Positions 1-14,300 of a stretch of 64,000 nucleotides of DNA are shown piece after piece. The DNA lies in contig JANVCC010000022.1 in NCBI GenBank assembly GCA_025345505.1, forward strand, positions 34,173,741 through 34,237,740, written 5' to 3'. The number at the start of each line of letters is the position of its first letter. Positions within the stretch are counted from its first letter, which is position 1. Origin of the DNA: Todiramphus chloris collaris (lineage: Eukaryota > Chordata > Aves > Coraciiformes > Alcedinidae). Below the pieces are notes generated by a model that worked only from the letters and a program-made list of their open reading frames with translations, had not been told where the DNA came from and searched no databases. Made by a program: the position numbers and the translations under genes.

Positions 1-2214
1 GCCCTCTACATTCAGACAGTGAATACTATATGATAGGAACCCTTTAAAACAATAATGTCCCCTTGGAGGAAGATTTAATCAGATATTTCTGCTAACCTGC
101 TTTGATTATATCATTGACACATGTTTTTCTAAAATACAGTCAATGAAATGCAGCCCAAGAAGACAATCATTTGTCAGCACTTGTTATAAGACTGACAAAT
201 AAGCCTCAGTGATTAAAATAATCTAAATTGAGCCTTTAAAATTTACTTCTATGTCACTGTATGTTCATGCTAATTCTATGTTTTAACTTTCCTGCACTTG
301 CAGCCTGATTTCTGTTAATAAGTTCATACCTGTACAGGGAAGCAATGAGAATCTGAATACCAAATTCCAACGTTACCTGAACTCTATCATGGAAAAAAAA
401 TGTCATCATCTGGTACCAGCAACCTGCTAACTGCTTTAAATTCTGCAAGGCACCTGTTATGCCACTGTGGCTCCCACAACGTGTGACAAACATCTGATGC
501 GACAAAGAACTTTATGTGCAACGGATAATATAATTTTTATGTCTCCATGTTTGCTTTAGAAATAATGGACAATCAGATTAATGCAGTGTGTAAAATACAT
601 CATGTAAACACATTTCCTGTCCTTTATTGCTCTGTATCAGCCCCATTACCACGCAGAATGTTGCTTATTGATGAATAATGGTTGATACATGGGATATCAC
701 ATTTTCTCTTCTTCTCAGGAGCAGCTATATATTTAAAGTCAAATTTGTTAGGGGTGATACCATTCAGACCTGTTTATTCATGGTGATCACAGTCAAAATA
801 GAAATATTTTTGATTTTCACAGCTGTGAAGTACCCAGGGTTCTAATTCTCCTGAAAGGGATAGAATACTAAATTCTTAATAATAAACTTGACTGTAAATA
901 TTATTCTGATGGGATTAAAACATGAATTTAAAACTAGGTATTTATTTAACTATCTTATTGAATAGGAGTGGACTTAATCTCTTGCTCAAATATTTTCCTG
1001 AACTGAGATGAAGTTTCTTGGGCTCTTTGATAGTGAAAAGAGTGTACAGGTTTAAGTTAATTTTCAGATGTACATACTTATTATTTCATGCATTTTAAGT
1101 ACACTTATTCATATTGGGAAAGAAACCAAAATAAGTCTTGACTGACTAAATGGTTTTGTTCCGGTGTGAATTTTTTTGTGGTTACTATATTAATACACCT
1201 TTACTAGATTGTCATCTCAGTTACTGTTCTTTCTAGAAGATAGACTTCTACATGCCTTTGATCCCTGTTTAATTCTCCGATTCTTTCTTGATGTATTTAC
1301 TCTAGTGAACGAGTATATTGTTCTTGCTTCTTCAGGTTAAATTTTCACTAAAGCTCTTTTGTTCTGTCTGCAGTACACTGTGAACATATTTCAGACTTAA
1401 TAATGTTCATACCAGAACACTGTCATAAAGGGAAATAATAGTGTTGCCTGGTGCCAAGTCTTCTATTTTGATGTTTTGGGCACCTCGATAATCTCTCATA
1501 TGTCATATGGCTCTGCTAACGTACCTGGATTAATGTTCTGCTGATTTAAACAGATGCCTTGGAGTGTTCCACTCCAGGGCATTATTTGCTTTATTAGTTC
1601 ATCACAACATCATACTGGTGACCTTCAAAGTGATAGTGCATATTTATCTTGTTTCAAATTCTTCATTGGAAAAAGTCAGTGACCCTGTGAAATGTAAGCC
1701 ACTGTAAAGTGTTGCAATGGGTAACAAAAGAGACCTAATTTTCACAAAATGTTAAGTTTTGGGTATTGCCTCACTTTACTGCCTCCCTTTACTGTTGTGT
1801 GTAAGACCAGATACTGAATATTCTGAACTGACACTTAAAATTATAATTATGCATACACAGCGTATACAATGAGGATAAAATGAGAGTTTCTGCAGGTCTC
1901 TTGAATTTCTGTGACTATAAAACCATATTGGCAGAAGGGTTTAACAAGACAACATTTCTGCTTGTCTGTAGAGATAAGAAACAAACAAGAACTCTTCTAG
2001 AGAGTACATCACAAGTAAATTTCCTTTACAGATCTTATGTGCCACCAAAGCAGAGGCCTAAGAAAAGAGAGAGAGTTCCACTTATTACAAAAGAAGTTAT
2101 AGATACATCCCTCAGCACCATGTGGAAACATGGACGGGACCAATCACCACAACATAAGAGTTCAGTCCTAGATGACCATTAGAATATTAAAAATAGCCTG
2201 AACCAAAATCTTAC
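1..2214 (-). other. Partial DPP10 intron, left edge
   Basis: AT-rich unique-looking sequence. It holds no exon, CR1 tail or LTR that I can recognise. A 100-codon open frame on the plus strand at 1880-2182 was considered and not called (see rejected). Confidence 0.8.
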
Positions 2215-2322
2215 CTGAACAATAAACATGGCTATGTGATGAAAATCACCCCGGCCTCCCTGCTTCACTGGGACAGTCATGAAGAACTTACTGCCATCCT
2301 TGGAGAAAACTGGTTCTTCATT
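2215..2322 (-). CDS. DPP10: DPP10 exon encoding [24 protein letters not shown] (last exon in the window)
   Basis: 108 bp, 36 codons, phase 0 at both ends. The acceptor is CATTTGTAG and the donor GTAAGA. It holds NEEPVF, the SKDGSKFF strand common to DPP10 and DPP6, then the QGGRG turn and [10 protein letters not shown]. The continuation (a segment resembling ..ITVRHLTSGNWEV) was searched for in 1-2214 on the minus strand and not seen, so the next exon is beyond the left edge. Confidence 0.96.
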
Positions 2323-5300
2323 CTACAAATGTAAGACTGTGTTAGTTTGTCACACTTTCCATTAAACTTCTTAAAAAAACATCAGCTTAATTTTTTTGTT
2401 TCCTTGGTTTTGGTAGTTGATGTGCTTATAAAAAATGGAGAAAAATCTGTAGATTTTATATATATTCTGATAATATTAACAAAAATGTGGTTGCTAAAGC
2501 TAAGCATAGTTCATGCTAGTAGACACAATTGTGGAAGCTTGTCCTAAAGCATAGGTTACCGTCCTTGAAAAAATTTGCCTCCCAGTGAAAGGCCTGGTAG
2601 TCACATTCCTAACCCAGTGGGACTTTCCAGGATACATCCCTTTACAGACATACAACTAATGACAGAGGTAAGTCCTACTAGTGATGAGGAGAGCAAATGT
2701 TCACATGGACTGGACTCAGCGAAACGCGACTAAGTACATACTTAACACTCACTGATTTTGATAAAGTTGTATGGAAAACATAAGCACATTGAAATGATAG
2801 TCTGAATCATGGTCTTACCATAAATTGTAGCCTGATAGTATTGAGGATACCTTCCCTCCATGTCTAACTTCAAATATCAGAGGAAAACGGCTTGCTATGA
2901 AAGCACAGTTTTTTAAAAAATGATTTCTCAGCTGCACATTGCAAAATGAAGCCTGAAATGTATTTTAAGTAGAATGTGTTTCATCTATTTATTGGACAGA
3001 TCTTCTCAAGCTATGAAAATGGAATAATTTGCTGGCATGTTAGTTCATATTGTTATGGGTATGAATTTAGAAATACTATTCTTATGCATCCAAATTATAG
3101 CCTGCATGACCTCTAATCTTTTAACTCCTTTGTGTTTAATATGGTGAGGTTATTTTTTAATCAGAAAAAAAATCAACACAGTATATACGACATGCTTGGA
3201 ATGGGATTTGTCTGATCTATCATTAACCATTCAAGAGTTAGGTAGTTAATCAGCTGGTCATCTAAGTGTTTACTTAACAGAATGCAGACAGATCAGAAAT
3301 TGAAGGGAATATTGCTCCAAAACCGAGACAGGAGTCTCTGTTCAAAGGGCTGAATTGCTCACTGAAAGTGTGTATCTCTTTCCACCACTGACATGGTCAG
3401 CTAGATAGTGCAATGTCCTCGGTGTGATGCTACCAGAGAAACCAGTTGCCATTTGAATGTTTACACAGACACTGCTATAATCGGCAGCTGTTAAATTAAT
3501 TTATGATCCTAAATAGTATTCAATTTTAAAATGAAAGGATTTTAATAGCTTATAAAATTAATAATTAAATAAAAATTACAATTAAGTAATTACACATCAT
3601 CCACACAGAAATAGCATTTATACTATACCTGTTTAGGAAGCCACAGCTCTGACTGCATTTCATATTTCTAAAAAGGAAAAAAGTTGCTTTTATGGAATAG
3701 CTGTAGATCAAAAATATTTCCCCCATATAGCAAAAGTTCTCTAGCTATTTTGTGCTTTTTTTCTACTGTGTTACAATCTTCACATCTTTTCATTGGCACT
3801 TACATTGAAAGAAACAGTAATTTAATTATGAAGTCAGCTGCTTTATTCAGAGTTTTTTGGTAGAACACCGCAGGGGACTTCAGAATGCCTTTTTCAGTCC
3901 TTTCTGATAAGCTATCAAGAAGCTTTACACAGGCAGTTCTATTTGTTTTTTACCTCTAGGCATCATCTGACAACTGGACATTTTAGGCCCTTCATCAAAG
4001 CTGGGCAAACAGCCAGTACCAAGCTCAAATAGTGAGACCTTCTCAAATCACAATCCCTTACTTTAATGGGTTGTGTGGCATTAGTGAAGAGAAAAAAAAA
4101 AAAATGCAAATGATTGTTTATTGGTCACACTCACATTTTAGATCATGCTATGTAAAAAGAACAACCCAAATACCATGAACAAATTGTTGGAAAAAAATAC
4201 AGAATATATGTCAACTGTTGTAAATAGCCACATTCACACTGAAGTAATGAAAATGTATCAGCTATAGAAGCATCTGTAAATATACAGCCTGCAAAATGAA
4301 AAACCTGTAGCTACTAGAGCAGCTGGTTTTATACAGTACTTTTTGGAACGGAGCAAAATGCTAAAAAAAAACCCTTATAAATGTTTACAGTTGAAATCAA
4401 ATAGTATGATACAATATTACATTCTCACTGTAAGGCCTTTCCTCATCCATTACTGAATTCAAGAGCATCACCTTATCCCAGTGGATGCATCATAGGAACT
4501 ATCCAGGGTTACAAGCATGAGCCTGCTCTAAGCTGCGCTCACTACAGTGACAGGGCATTGCTATTCTTCCTCACCTACCTAAAAAGAGGTGCTTTGCTGC
4601 ACTTTAATTCTTTGGGAGTGAGACTTCTCAATCTCTCTTTCTATTATATCATGTCCTGGATTACAGCTCCCTGGATATTTACTTCAGACAGTCCATTGAC
4701 CTTGGCGGACATATGAGTTTCCTTTCAGAAGTGACTGCTTGCAGTGGTTCATGACCAACCTTCTTAATAAAAGAGTACAAGGCTTATAGGAACCAAGCAA
4801 CCCAGTCAACAAATCTCCATGTTCACAATCTTAATCCACAGTCCAGGGATTTATTCACAACTTCTGAGTCAGGAAAAGCAACTTACATTATGCAGCAAAA
4901 GAAGCAGACATGCTAACATGACTGACTCCAGTAGCAGAAACTGATGGAAGCCTTTTGACTCAGAGGCCATACTTAGACCTACATTAATCACTCATAACCA
5001 TTTACACTGCCAAATTATACCCTCTACTTTGGAGCATCTGTTTGTATTGATATTAGCACGTATAGAAAATACTTTTAGCTGTTTCTGGGAAGACATAGTG
5101 ACTCAGAATGGGAAAGTGGCCAACTGCATTCAAGATGCAAGACTGACTGTGAAAATGGAGAGATGTAATGGAGGAGTGTCAGAAGTCAAAGTCTGAATCA
5201 AGGGATGGGATGTGGCTGGATTCAAATATTAAAATGCATTTCAACTTGGCTTGCATTCAAAATGAACTATCCCTCATGCCTTTCAATTTTATTTTTTCTG

Positions 5301-8300
5301 AAGTTATTTAATTCTGCTATTGAATTTTCAGGAATTATCAGAATTTTACACATTTTCCTTAAACATTTGTAAGCTGTGAGCGACAGAAAGATCTCAAATG
5401 AAACTGTAGGGGTGGAGAGGAGAAACAAGGCAGCTGAAAGTATCTGACAGAAAACAAGCTTATCTCTGCACTAGCTATATCCAAAGTACACCGATATTCA
5501 GCAACTACAGTTCCCACTGAAGTTAATGAATGAACAAAGCTTAGTAATTTAGAAAATGTCACTCAAAGTTGCTAATTACATGAAATCATTTTATCAAATT
5601 TGGAATTTTCTCACATCCATCTCCTCCCTGTTGACTAATCGTATTCAGCTTGCAACTACTGCATTGGCAAACTAATTTCTAAAATTCTTTTTTTTTGAAT
5701 ATGAAAACAAAATGCAGGAAGAAACCTTGAAAAGAGAGCTCAGAAAAAATATCCAACTTACCCTGCTACAAGCCCCAGTTGTGGTTTCACAAACTGTAAG
5801 GATGGAGACATTCTGAGGTCTGTTTAACCATCTCACCACAGCCTTGGTGTTGCTTACCCATTTCACCATGGTGATGTAATATTCCCTAAGCAAACATTTG
5901 AAAACACAATGTTAAGATCATTCCTGTTTCAGATTAGACTTTTTCAAAATAAATAAATAAACACAGTTCATCAAATGCTGGATTTGTACTGCATGGCAGT
6001 ATCAGTACTGAGGGACAGAGAAAAGAACCCCAAATGCCAAGCATCTGTGTTCCAACAAGCTCCCACAGGTGGGAGGGCTTGGTCCTAGTGCACTGGCCCC
6101 CACACTGAGAAACACATGCTTGTGAAACATATGTTTGTTAATACACATCAATCATGTACTTGCTGAACAGCTTAAAAACAAAACCTAAATTTCAACAGAA
6201 GCCAGTATTTTCCTACACCAAATAACCTCCAGAAGACACTCATTTTTGCAGAAGAATCCAGTCCAATTGCCAAACAAAAAGATGTCTGTAAGGCTGTAAT
6301 GTTAGAATGCAGGTGAGACCACTCTGTCACTTGTTATAAAATTTATAATGGTACTTCTGCATAAAAAAGAAGTCACACTCAGCATCAGTGCACGTCAGCT
6401 TCTGTTTTAACCAATAATATTGGTCAAATTGTCAGTCCCTTAATGACCCCGGCTGAGCAAAGCCCCTGCCCTGGGCACAGAATCACAGCATGGAGTATCT
6501 GCATCTCTCCTCCCAAAATCCTGCTAGCCTATCAGACATGGGATGTTACAGAGGAAGACCTGTTGCAGCTTGTCATCCCAGCCAGGCAGGTTATTTGCTT
6601 CATTTTTCTACTCGTGGCAGCTGGCAGCTTTCACAGTCCAGCTGAGTTGTGCGCAACAGTGAACTTGTCAGGAAACTCTACTCCCCTTTAAAACAAGGGT
6701 CTTAGCTTGCATATAATTAAGCTTTTAATGAAATACTGATGGAGTTCTCATTACTCTTTGACAACACATATTTAATTATACATTCTAAAGACTTCTTGCT
6801 AGATCAAAGATGCTAAGCAGTGCCAACAGCAAAGTTTTGTACAACTCTGATGCTGCAGACAGGAGATGCAGGAGACAGCAACTCACTGCAGCTTCCCCCA
6901 GCCTCAGTGGGTTGCTGCATTTGAAGAACACAGCTGAACAACCTAATATGCACAACTTGCTTTTGGCTTTTATGTTTAACTTTTAGTAAGACAGACATTT
7001 TCACATGTGGATACCAGAATAAAGACTAGAAATGTTGACTTCAGGTATATTCCAAATCACATTTTTGGTTAAAAAAGCCTAGTAATTTACTGAGGAGCAA
7101 AAATGTATACCATATATAACACATGATCTAACATGAGACCACGTGACACAGCCAAAAAGGCAATGATCCAACAAAATAAATAAAGTGTGCAACACCAAAT
7201 CTCAGGTAATTAGTTCCCCATAGTAGAACTCAAAAAACAGGAGTTGAAAACTCCTTCTGCAGCTGTGCATTCCTAAGGCCATCCAAACCCATTGCAACTG
7301 TTCACGCAGAAGCCCAAAGACATCCAAAAGGAAATGTTCAAAATATGCACAAAAGGACTGCCTTCCTCTGCTGGCATTTAGACACCAAGGTAAAACAGCA
7401 TCCACTGCAACATAACTCAAATTATCCCAGAACCAAATTCTACAAAATAGAGCCTGAGTTGTTCCATTCAAAAAAGGTCTTCATTGAGGGATGGAAACAG
7501 GAAATATAATCATTCAGAATCCAGCTGATTCAGTAATTAATAGCCCAAATCAAACCATAGCATCATCTTTCATCACTGACATAAACTCCTTGATCACTGA
7601 AGTGAAGGCAAAAGAACATTTAAAAATTCTTTTTTTTTTTCACCTTCCATCAACTATGCATAAAAATATGTTCAAATTCCAACACATTATGACTTGTTTA
7701 TCAGGAGCGTAGTATAGTGTGAGTGTGTGTGTGGATCTCTCTCTCTGTATATAAAAGTGTATAAACACATATCCTCTGGAAATACAACCAAGCTGAAGTT
7801 TGCAGAAGAAAATCATATGTTTTATTAGATTGGCTGATATAGCTGAATAAAAACAGAGAAGCCTTCAGGGAAAAAACTGTATTAGTTCTGAGGAAACTAC
7901 TATCAGTTTGTGTCTCCAAATTTATCAGGCTTTTTTTTGCAACTAATCTATTGTTCTAGTAATGAAAATAAGCACTCTCTCTTTCCCTCCAAACCCCAAT
8001 ACACAAATATACTGGGATTCCTAGACCCTCTGCATTTGTATATACATTAAGTTTCCTCACAACATCACTTTAAAGAGGAAAGACTAAGACTGCTTTCTGG
8101 ACACAGGACTGAAGCAAGATATTAAATAAAACATTAAGCATATTTCAGATCCTCAAGCTGATACCCATTTAATTACGTGCTCTACAGCACTTTGCATGTT
8201 TAGAGCACAACTTTCATCTGGAATATTTTTTATACCACACTGTGGATTAATTTACTGCATCTCCAAAAGAGTAACAAACACAACTACCAATCACTTTTAC

Positions 8301-11300
8301 AATCAATGTTAGTTTAAAATCACTGTGTGGCAGAGGCACAGGGTGACAGAGACAGAATCCACTTTTAGCATTCAATTGGCCAAATAAGAGTAGACTTTTC
8401 TCTTTTGCTGTGACGTGTTTCATTCAAACTGTGTCTCCTCACCCCACTCCTAACTTTCTTTTTCCTACATTTAGTGTAGCCAGTTCCAGGTTTGTTTGTA
8501 TTTATCCCTTTTCTCACAGTAGGGACATTATAAGATGATCATGGGAACCATAAAACCTATCTGTTGATCTCTTTTATCCCCACCATCTCTCAGGGTTCCC
8601 ACTGAAATCCCCAACTGTCAAGGAAATGTAATTCAAACCCTGCCTCATAGACCTGCCTTTTTGGGTTTTTTGGCCAGTCCATATTTCACAGTCTAAGTTT
8701 TCATCTGAAGACATTTTAGAGGCTCTTCCCTCACATCTGCCCCAGGATTATTTCCTTTCTGATTTCCAAAGAGTTAGCTTTCTTCTTTACTCTGTATAAA
8801 AGCAGACAGAAAACACTGTGAACACAGAAAAGGCAGTCTCCTTCCACAGCATCCCATAATCAGTCAATATTGAAGGATCTTGCATTGACAGGCTTGGGGA
8901 GGAGTGGCTGGAGAGATGTAAGGCAGAGAAGGACCTGGGGGTGTTGACTGACAGATGTCTGAACATGAGCCAGCAGTGTGCCCAGGTGGCCAAGAAGGCC
9001 AGTGGCATCCTGGCCTGGATCAGGAACAGTGTGGGCAGCAGGAGAAGGGAGTTGATCATTCCTCTGGACTCGGCTTTGCTGAGGCCACACCTTGAATACT
9101 GCGTCGTTTTGGGCCCCTCTCTATGAGAAGGGCATTGAGCTGCTGGAGAGGGTACAGAGGTGGGCTACAAAGCTAGTAAAGGGTTTGGAGCATGTCTCTC
9201 ATGAGGAGAGGCTGAGGGACCTGGGGCTGTTCAGCCTTGAGAAAAGAAGGCTGAGGGGAGACCTTATTGCCCTCTACAGCTACCTGAAGGGAAGTTGTAG
9301 CCAGGCAGGAGTTGGTCTATTCTCCCCGGTGACAAGCGACAGAACAAGAGGCAATGGCCTGAAGTTGAACCAGGGGAGGTTCAGGCTGGATATTAGGAGG
9401 CATTTCTCTACAGAAAGGGTTGTCAGGCATTGGAATGGCTGCCCAGGGGGGTGATGGAGTCACCATCCCTGGAGGTGTTGAAGAGGCAGTTGGATGTTGT
9501 GCTCAGGGACATGGTTTAGTGTTTTTTGGTATGGCTAGGAATAAGGTTGGACTTGATGATCTTGAAGGTCTCTTCCCGCTGAAACTATTCTATGATTCTA
9601 TGACTCACTTTATTCCAAGTTGGATTGAACCAGAAACAAGAGCTTCAAGCTCCTTGACCAGAGAGCTACTTCTGATTCCATATTTGTCACTTAAATCTAT
9701 TGCTTGGCTTCAAGTTGGCCTAAGGGAATTCTATAAAGTAATCAGCATAAAGAAGGTAGAACTTTCCCTTAGGCCTGTGAACCAGGAACATGACAGGTAT
9801 GCAGTCAGATCAACAGTAGGAGCTGGAACATCTCACGTATGTGAAGGAGGTGCTGCACACCTCCTTGTCAGGTGCTGGGGCCTGAGGGGGATGGAGGATA
9901 TTCAGTGTGAAAAAAATTCCAACTGTAGGTGTTAAGAAAGCAAATGACTTTCCTGAGGATATGGTAATTATCTTTTTTCCAAAGACTTGCAGCTTGATGA
10001 AATCTGGATTCATTTTTCACTGCTGATAAAAAACATGTTAAGTATCAACGGTGTTTATCATTCTTTGCCAAGCTTGAAAAAAATATTGAAAAAAAAAAAG
10101 TTTCTTTCTTATAGATTGTTTTCCTTTATTTTGATTATCTCACTAGATACACTGTTCAATGGAGGCAGTTTAACAGTTTTCTGATACATTTATCATCACT
10201 CAAGTATGTCCAGCGTGTCTTGTTTTACTTGTAAGTTTTGGGATGCTTGTGACTAGAAAGATATATATATGTGTCTTGCTGGCTGTGATTAACAACTCAA
10301 CAGGGACAATGAGCTGAACACAGGAAAGGGATTTGCACTGCATTACACTGGAAACGTGGTTACAATCATAATTAAATTTGAGCATTATATATTTAAATCT
10401 GAAATAAACAAACTAAAACCACAGGAAAATAACCTACAGTACTGAACTTAAAAATATTGAAACTGCTGAAGAATCACAGATCACTCAGGTTGGAAAAGAC
10501 CCTTGGGATCATCGTGTCCGGCCATTAGCCCTACTCTACAAGTTCACCCCTAGACCATGTCCCCCAACACCGCATCCAAGCGATGTTTAAACACATCCAG
10601 GGATGGGGACTCAACCACCTCCCTGGGCAGCCCATTCCAATATTTCACTACCCTTTCCATGAAGAATCTTTTCCTAATGTCTAGTCTAAACCTACCTTGT
10701 TTCAGCTTTAGGCCATTCCCTCTGGTTCTGTCCCTAATTACCTGAGAGAAGAGCCCAGCACCAGCCTCTCTACAATGTCCTTTCAGGTAGCTCTAGAGAG
10801 TGATGAGGTCTGAAGAGAGTGATGAGGTCTAAGAGAGTCAAACTTTGCAACTTCATACCACCACTATAATGAAGAAATCTGCTCTAACTTCAAGCCAATG
10901 TGCTGATTATGAAAGAAATCTCTTTATAAGAATAGCTGGAAGACATTTAACATTTCTGCTAATGGAAAAAGAAACCTTTTGTCAATGGTTTTAATAGATT
11001 TGGATATGCCTAATAAATACAAGAGTTCAGCTGAAGAAAACCAACCTATTATGCTCTACTAGTTTGCTGGCAGGTTGTTATCCAAGAAGGTAAACAACAG
11101 AAACTTACCCTATACACAGTGCTCTAGAAAATTTACTATATTCTTAAATTAATTATATTGTTGTGTATTGAAAAGTGTATGAGAATTCACAGATACTAAT
11201 AGAAAACATCATTCTCAGAAACACACATGGAAAACAACACAAATTGAGACATAGCCTACAAGGTAGCAAAGCAGCTAAGATAACTACAGCTTGTTAGTAT

Positions 11301-14300
11301 TTTGGTGTGCTACCTGTGCCTTTATCTATGCATACATTAACGGATGCACTGAAGCTTTCTTCTGAGACTAAGCCACAGGTGTTTGGTTGGAAGTAGCTTT
11401 TCTAGCTCCCCTTCCAATGAGTGCTGGTGGCTAAAATGCTCTGCTTGAAGTTTCCTCACAGCCATGGGTCCTGGTCATGACCATCTTTGTAGCCCACTGA
11501 CACACTGTCATCATTGCCCTTGAATCCCTCTTTCCAGAGACAGACAGGGCAACCTCCCTCAGTCTGCTGGCCAAACTCGTCCTAGAGCAGTCCAGCCTTG
11601 GTGATGATAAGCATGAGCTTTTGTCATCCCCTACCACAAATCTCTTGGCAGGATGGCTGGGCAGACAGACAGCTTCTGGTCCCTGCTGTCCTGGGCCACA
11701 TGCAGAAGTCAAATTTCTTTCCACTGAACAAAGAAGGGAATAATCAAGAAATACCTTGATGTTGTGTGTGAAAGCTTAAATAAAATAGTCTGTGAATATA
11801 TTTTTATCCTGTAGGCTTTGACTGAAAAGATTACAGCCATTTGCTATGATAGTGAATTAATCCTTTAAATTAACCACATGAAACAGGCATTGCCAAGTTA
11901 CAGAAGAGGGGAGGGGCAAAAGCATGAAAGAAGTGACTAGACACAGCATATCTAAGAAAAGCTGAAAGTAAACCCCGGTTCTCCCATCGCCTAAACGGCA
12001 CATCCCTCCATCTTTCCCATTTCCAGTGAGAATGAGAAAGCTTTCTGTTCCAAAGCAAGGGACAGAAACTGTCTTCTGCCAGAAGTATAAAACCAACTTT
12101 TCTAGATTCAAAAGATTATTTCAAAATAGAAGTACATAAAGATCAAAATGATTTTGTTGATTTGGAAATGTGTGTGTAAAAAAAATATTGGTGAGGCTCC
12201 TAAGAGCAGTATTTTTTTAATGCAAACTCAAGTTCTTTGTTATGTTCAATTCCACTACAGAAGATTAATGAAACCCAAGGAAAATTATTTACATTTGTCA
12301 CGCAGAGTCAGAAGGGTCTAACTGTATATTTCAGCCTCTTTAAAAGCAGTATATATGAAATGAGAATGTAAACATCTAGCATTTTTTCAGGTATTTAAAT
12401 ACTATTGGGAAAAGTAAGAGAAAGGACAGACTTAATTTCTTACAGTGCATTTTAAAACTACCTGGTCAGCAGCAGGTGGGAGCAGTGCAGAGCTACTGCA
12501 GCTATGGTTGAGAATGGGGAAAGCAAGCCGTGGATGATCCCCATGCTGAGACTTCGACAGAGACCAACTATTGTTGTCTCATACCTTGTGTGGTGGTAAG
12601 ATCTGAACAGAGAATAAGCAAGGCCTGTCTGGAGGGAGGACATATTAATGGCTCTCAATGGCTCTGTTCTCCTCTTTTGGCTCCATGCAGATAAGTTAAC
12701 AATAGGAAGAGGTAAATTCTGCATAGGTGGGACAGGTACTTTTCCCTGAGTTAATTTTCTGCTACCCACGGTGATTGCACCAAGAGGGGGGCCAATAGTG
12801 GGCACCACACTAGAAGGGGCCCATGCAAATTAGCACCACCTCTCTACACTTCCTATGGAAATGGGGTATATATCCCAAGTGTATAAAGGGGCAGAAAAAT
12901 ACTGATCTGTGTGCACGCACCACCAAAGAGGGGAGACATGGATTTATATTGTGAGATGACACTGGATCCAAGGGTGGTGACATCTTTCTTTCATCTTACT
13001 CTCTCTCTGCCCGTCCCCATCTTTTCCTCTTTCTACTCACTCTTCTTTCTCCTTGATACTTAGTCATGCCTTAAAGTAATTAATAAGAAAACAACCTTTA
13101 TGCCAAGACAACTTTATCTGCACCGTTTATTGATTGTTGTCAGGGAGAACCAATAAACTGTTTTATACTGTTCCTCCGAGTCATTGTTGTGACTCTACCA
13201 TCTCTGTAGCACTGCTGTGCAGGAGCAGCCTCTTTCAAGGAATCATAACGATTCACCTCCCTCATCACCCACTGAGTGGGACGATACAGAGTTTTAAGAG
13301 CCAACGCACAGTTCTAGCAACAAAATATTTTCATCACCTATAGCAGCAAAGCTCTGCTCTACTAACTCAACAGCAACTTCTTATATGTGTTATTTCACTT
13401 TTTCTCTGTCTTAGCAATTCTCACTTTGGAAAATAAATGAAATTTTTCCACCTGAAAGGTCTAAATTCAAGCATTGGTTTTGAAACATCAGCTTACATAA
13501 TTTCTTAACATCATATTAATATCTTATATCTAAATATCATCAGTTACAAGGAGTCTTCAGGTTATAGTGGTTTGAACTGACTGCATGCACACCTTATCGC
13601 TTTGTCAAGCTTTGCAGTGGGAGGCAAGTACTAGCTTTCCAGCTGGAACTTCAGGAGCTAGCACATTATGAATGCACACCTATTTCATCTTACATGTATA
13701 TTGGCTTTCTAAGACTAATGAGAAAAAAAACCCTCAGTACAAAACCATGTTCAGCACTGAAGAAAACATAACAAAACATAATGTAATTGTACCTCTGGAA
13801 TAGATACACCAAGGGGGAAACAGCAATTGCACAGAATACAACCACATGTTGAAAGGAAAACTGTCAGTCTTTTTGTGGCATTAACAGTGCACAGTAGATA
13901 GTAAATTTTTCCCCATAATTAAACTTTCAGGAGTAAATTTACAAATGTTAATACTATCTTTATATCAGAATAACCTGAACAAAACTTGGGAAATATTAGC
14001 AAGCATCTTTACAGAATCACTGCAAGCAGTAAACAAAGTTGGAACATTGAATTTACTCAATCTTACATCAAGCTCCCAAATACCCTAAAAATCAGAGAAA
14101 CAGTTTTCTATCTTCAGAGGTCCTGAACTGCACACAATTTGGGGAGAGTTGAGAATCTGAATGTTATTTTTTATGGTTATAAATAACAGAAACGTCATTC
14201 TCTATCCGTTAGTGTGGTTTCTCTGAGCAGGAGTAAATCTCTGCCATAACAGCACTTGGCCATGACTTGTACAATATGCGTTTTCAAAATGTTTCTGCCT

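Noticed and set aside
1880-2182. 100-codon plus-strand open frame just beyond the 3' side of the last exon, with a basic, coding-looking C-terminal half
   Set aside because: Matches no protein I know, lies antisense inside a DPP10 intron, and has no splice, promoter or polyadenylation context. One such frame is expected by chance in 64 kb.
7700-7745. Short GTGTGT / CTCTCT / TATATA simple repeats
   Set aside because: Too short and imperfect to list as a microsatellite.
11430-11724. GC-richer block with a 97-codon minus-strand frame
   Set aside because: No similarity to CR1, LTR or protein that I can recognise; too little evidence to call.
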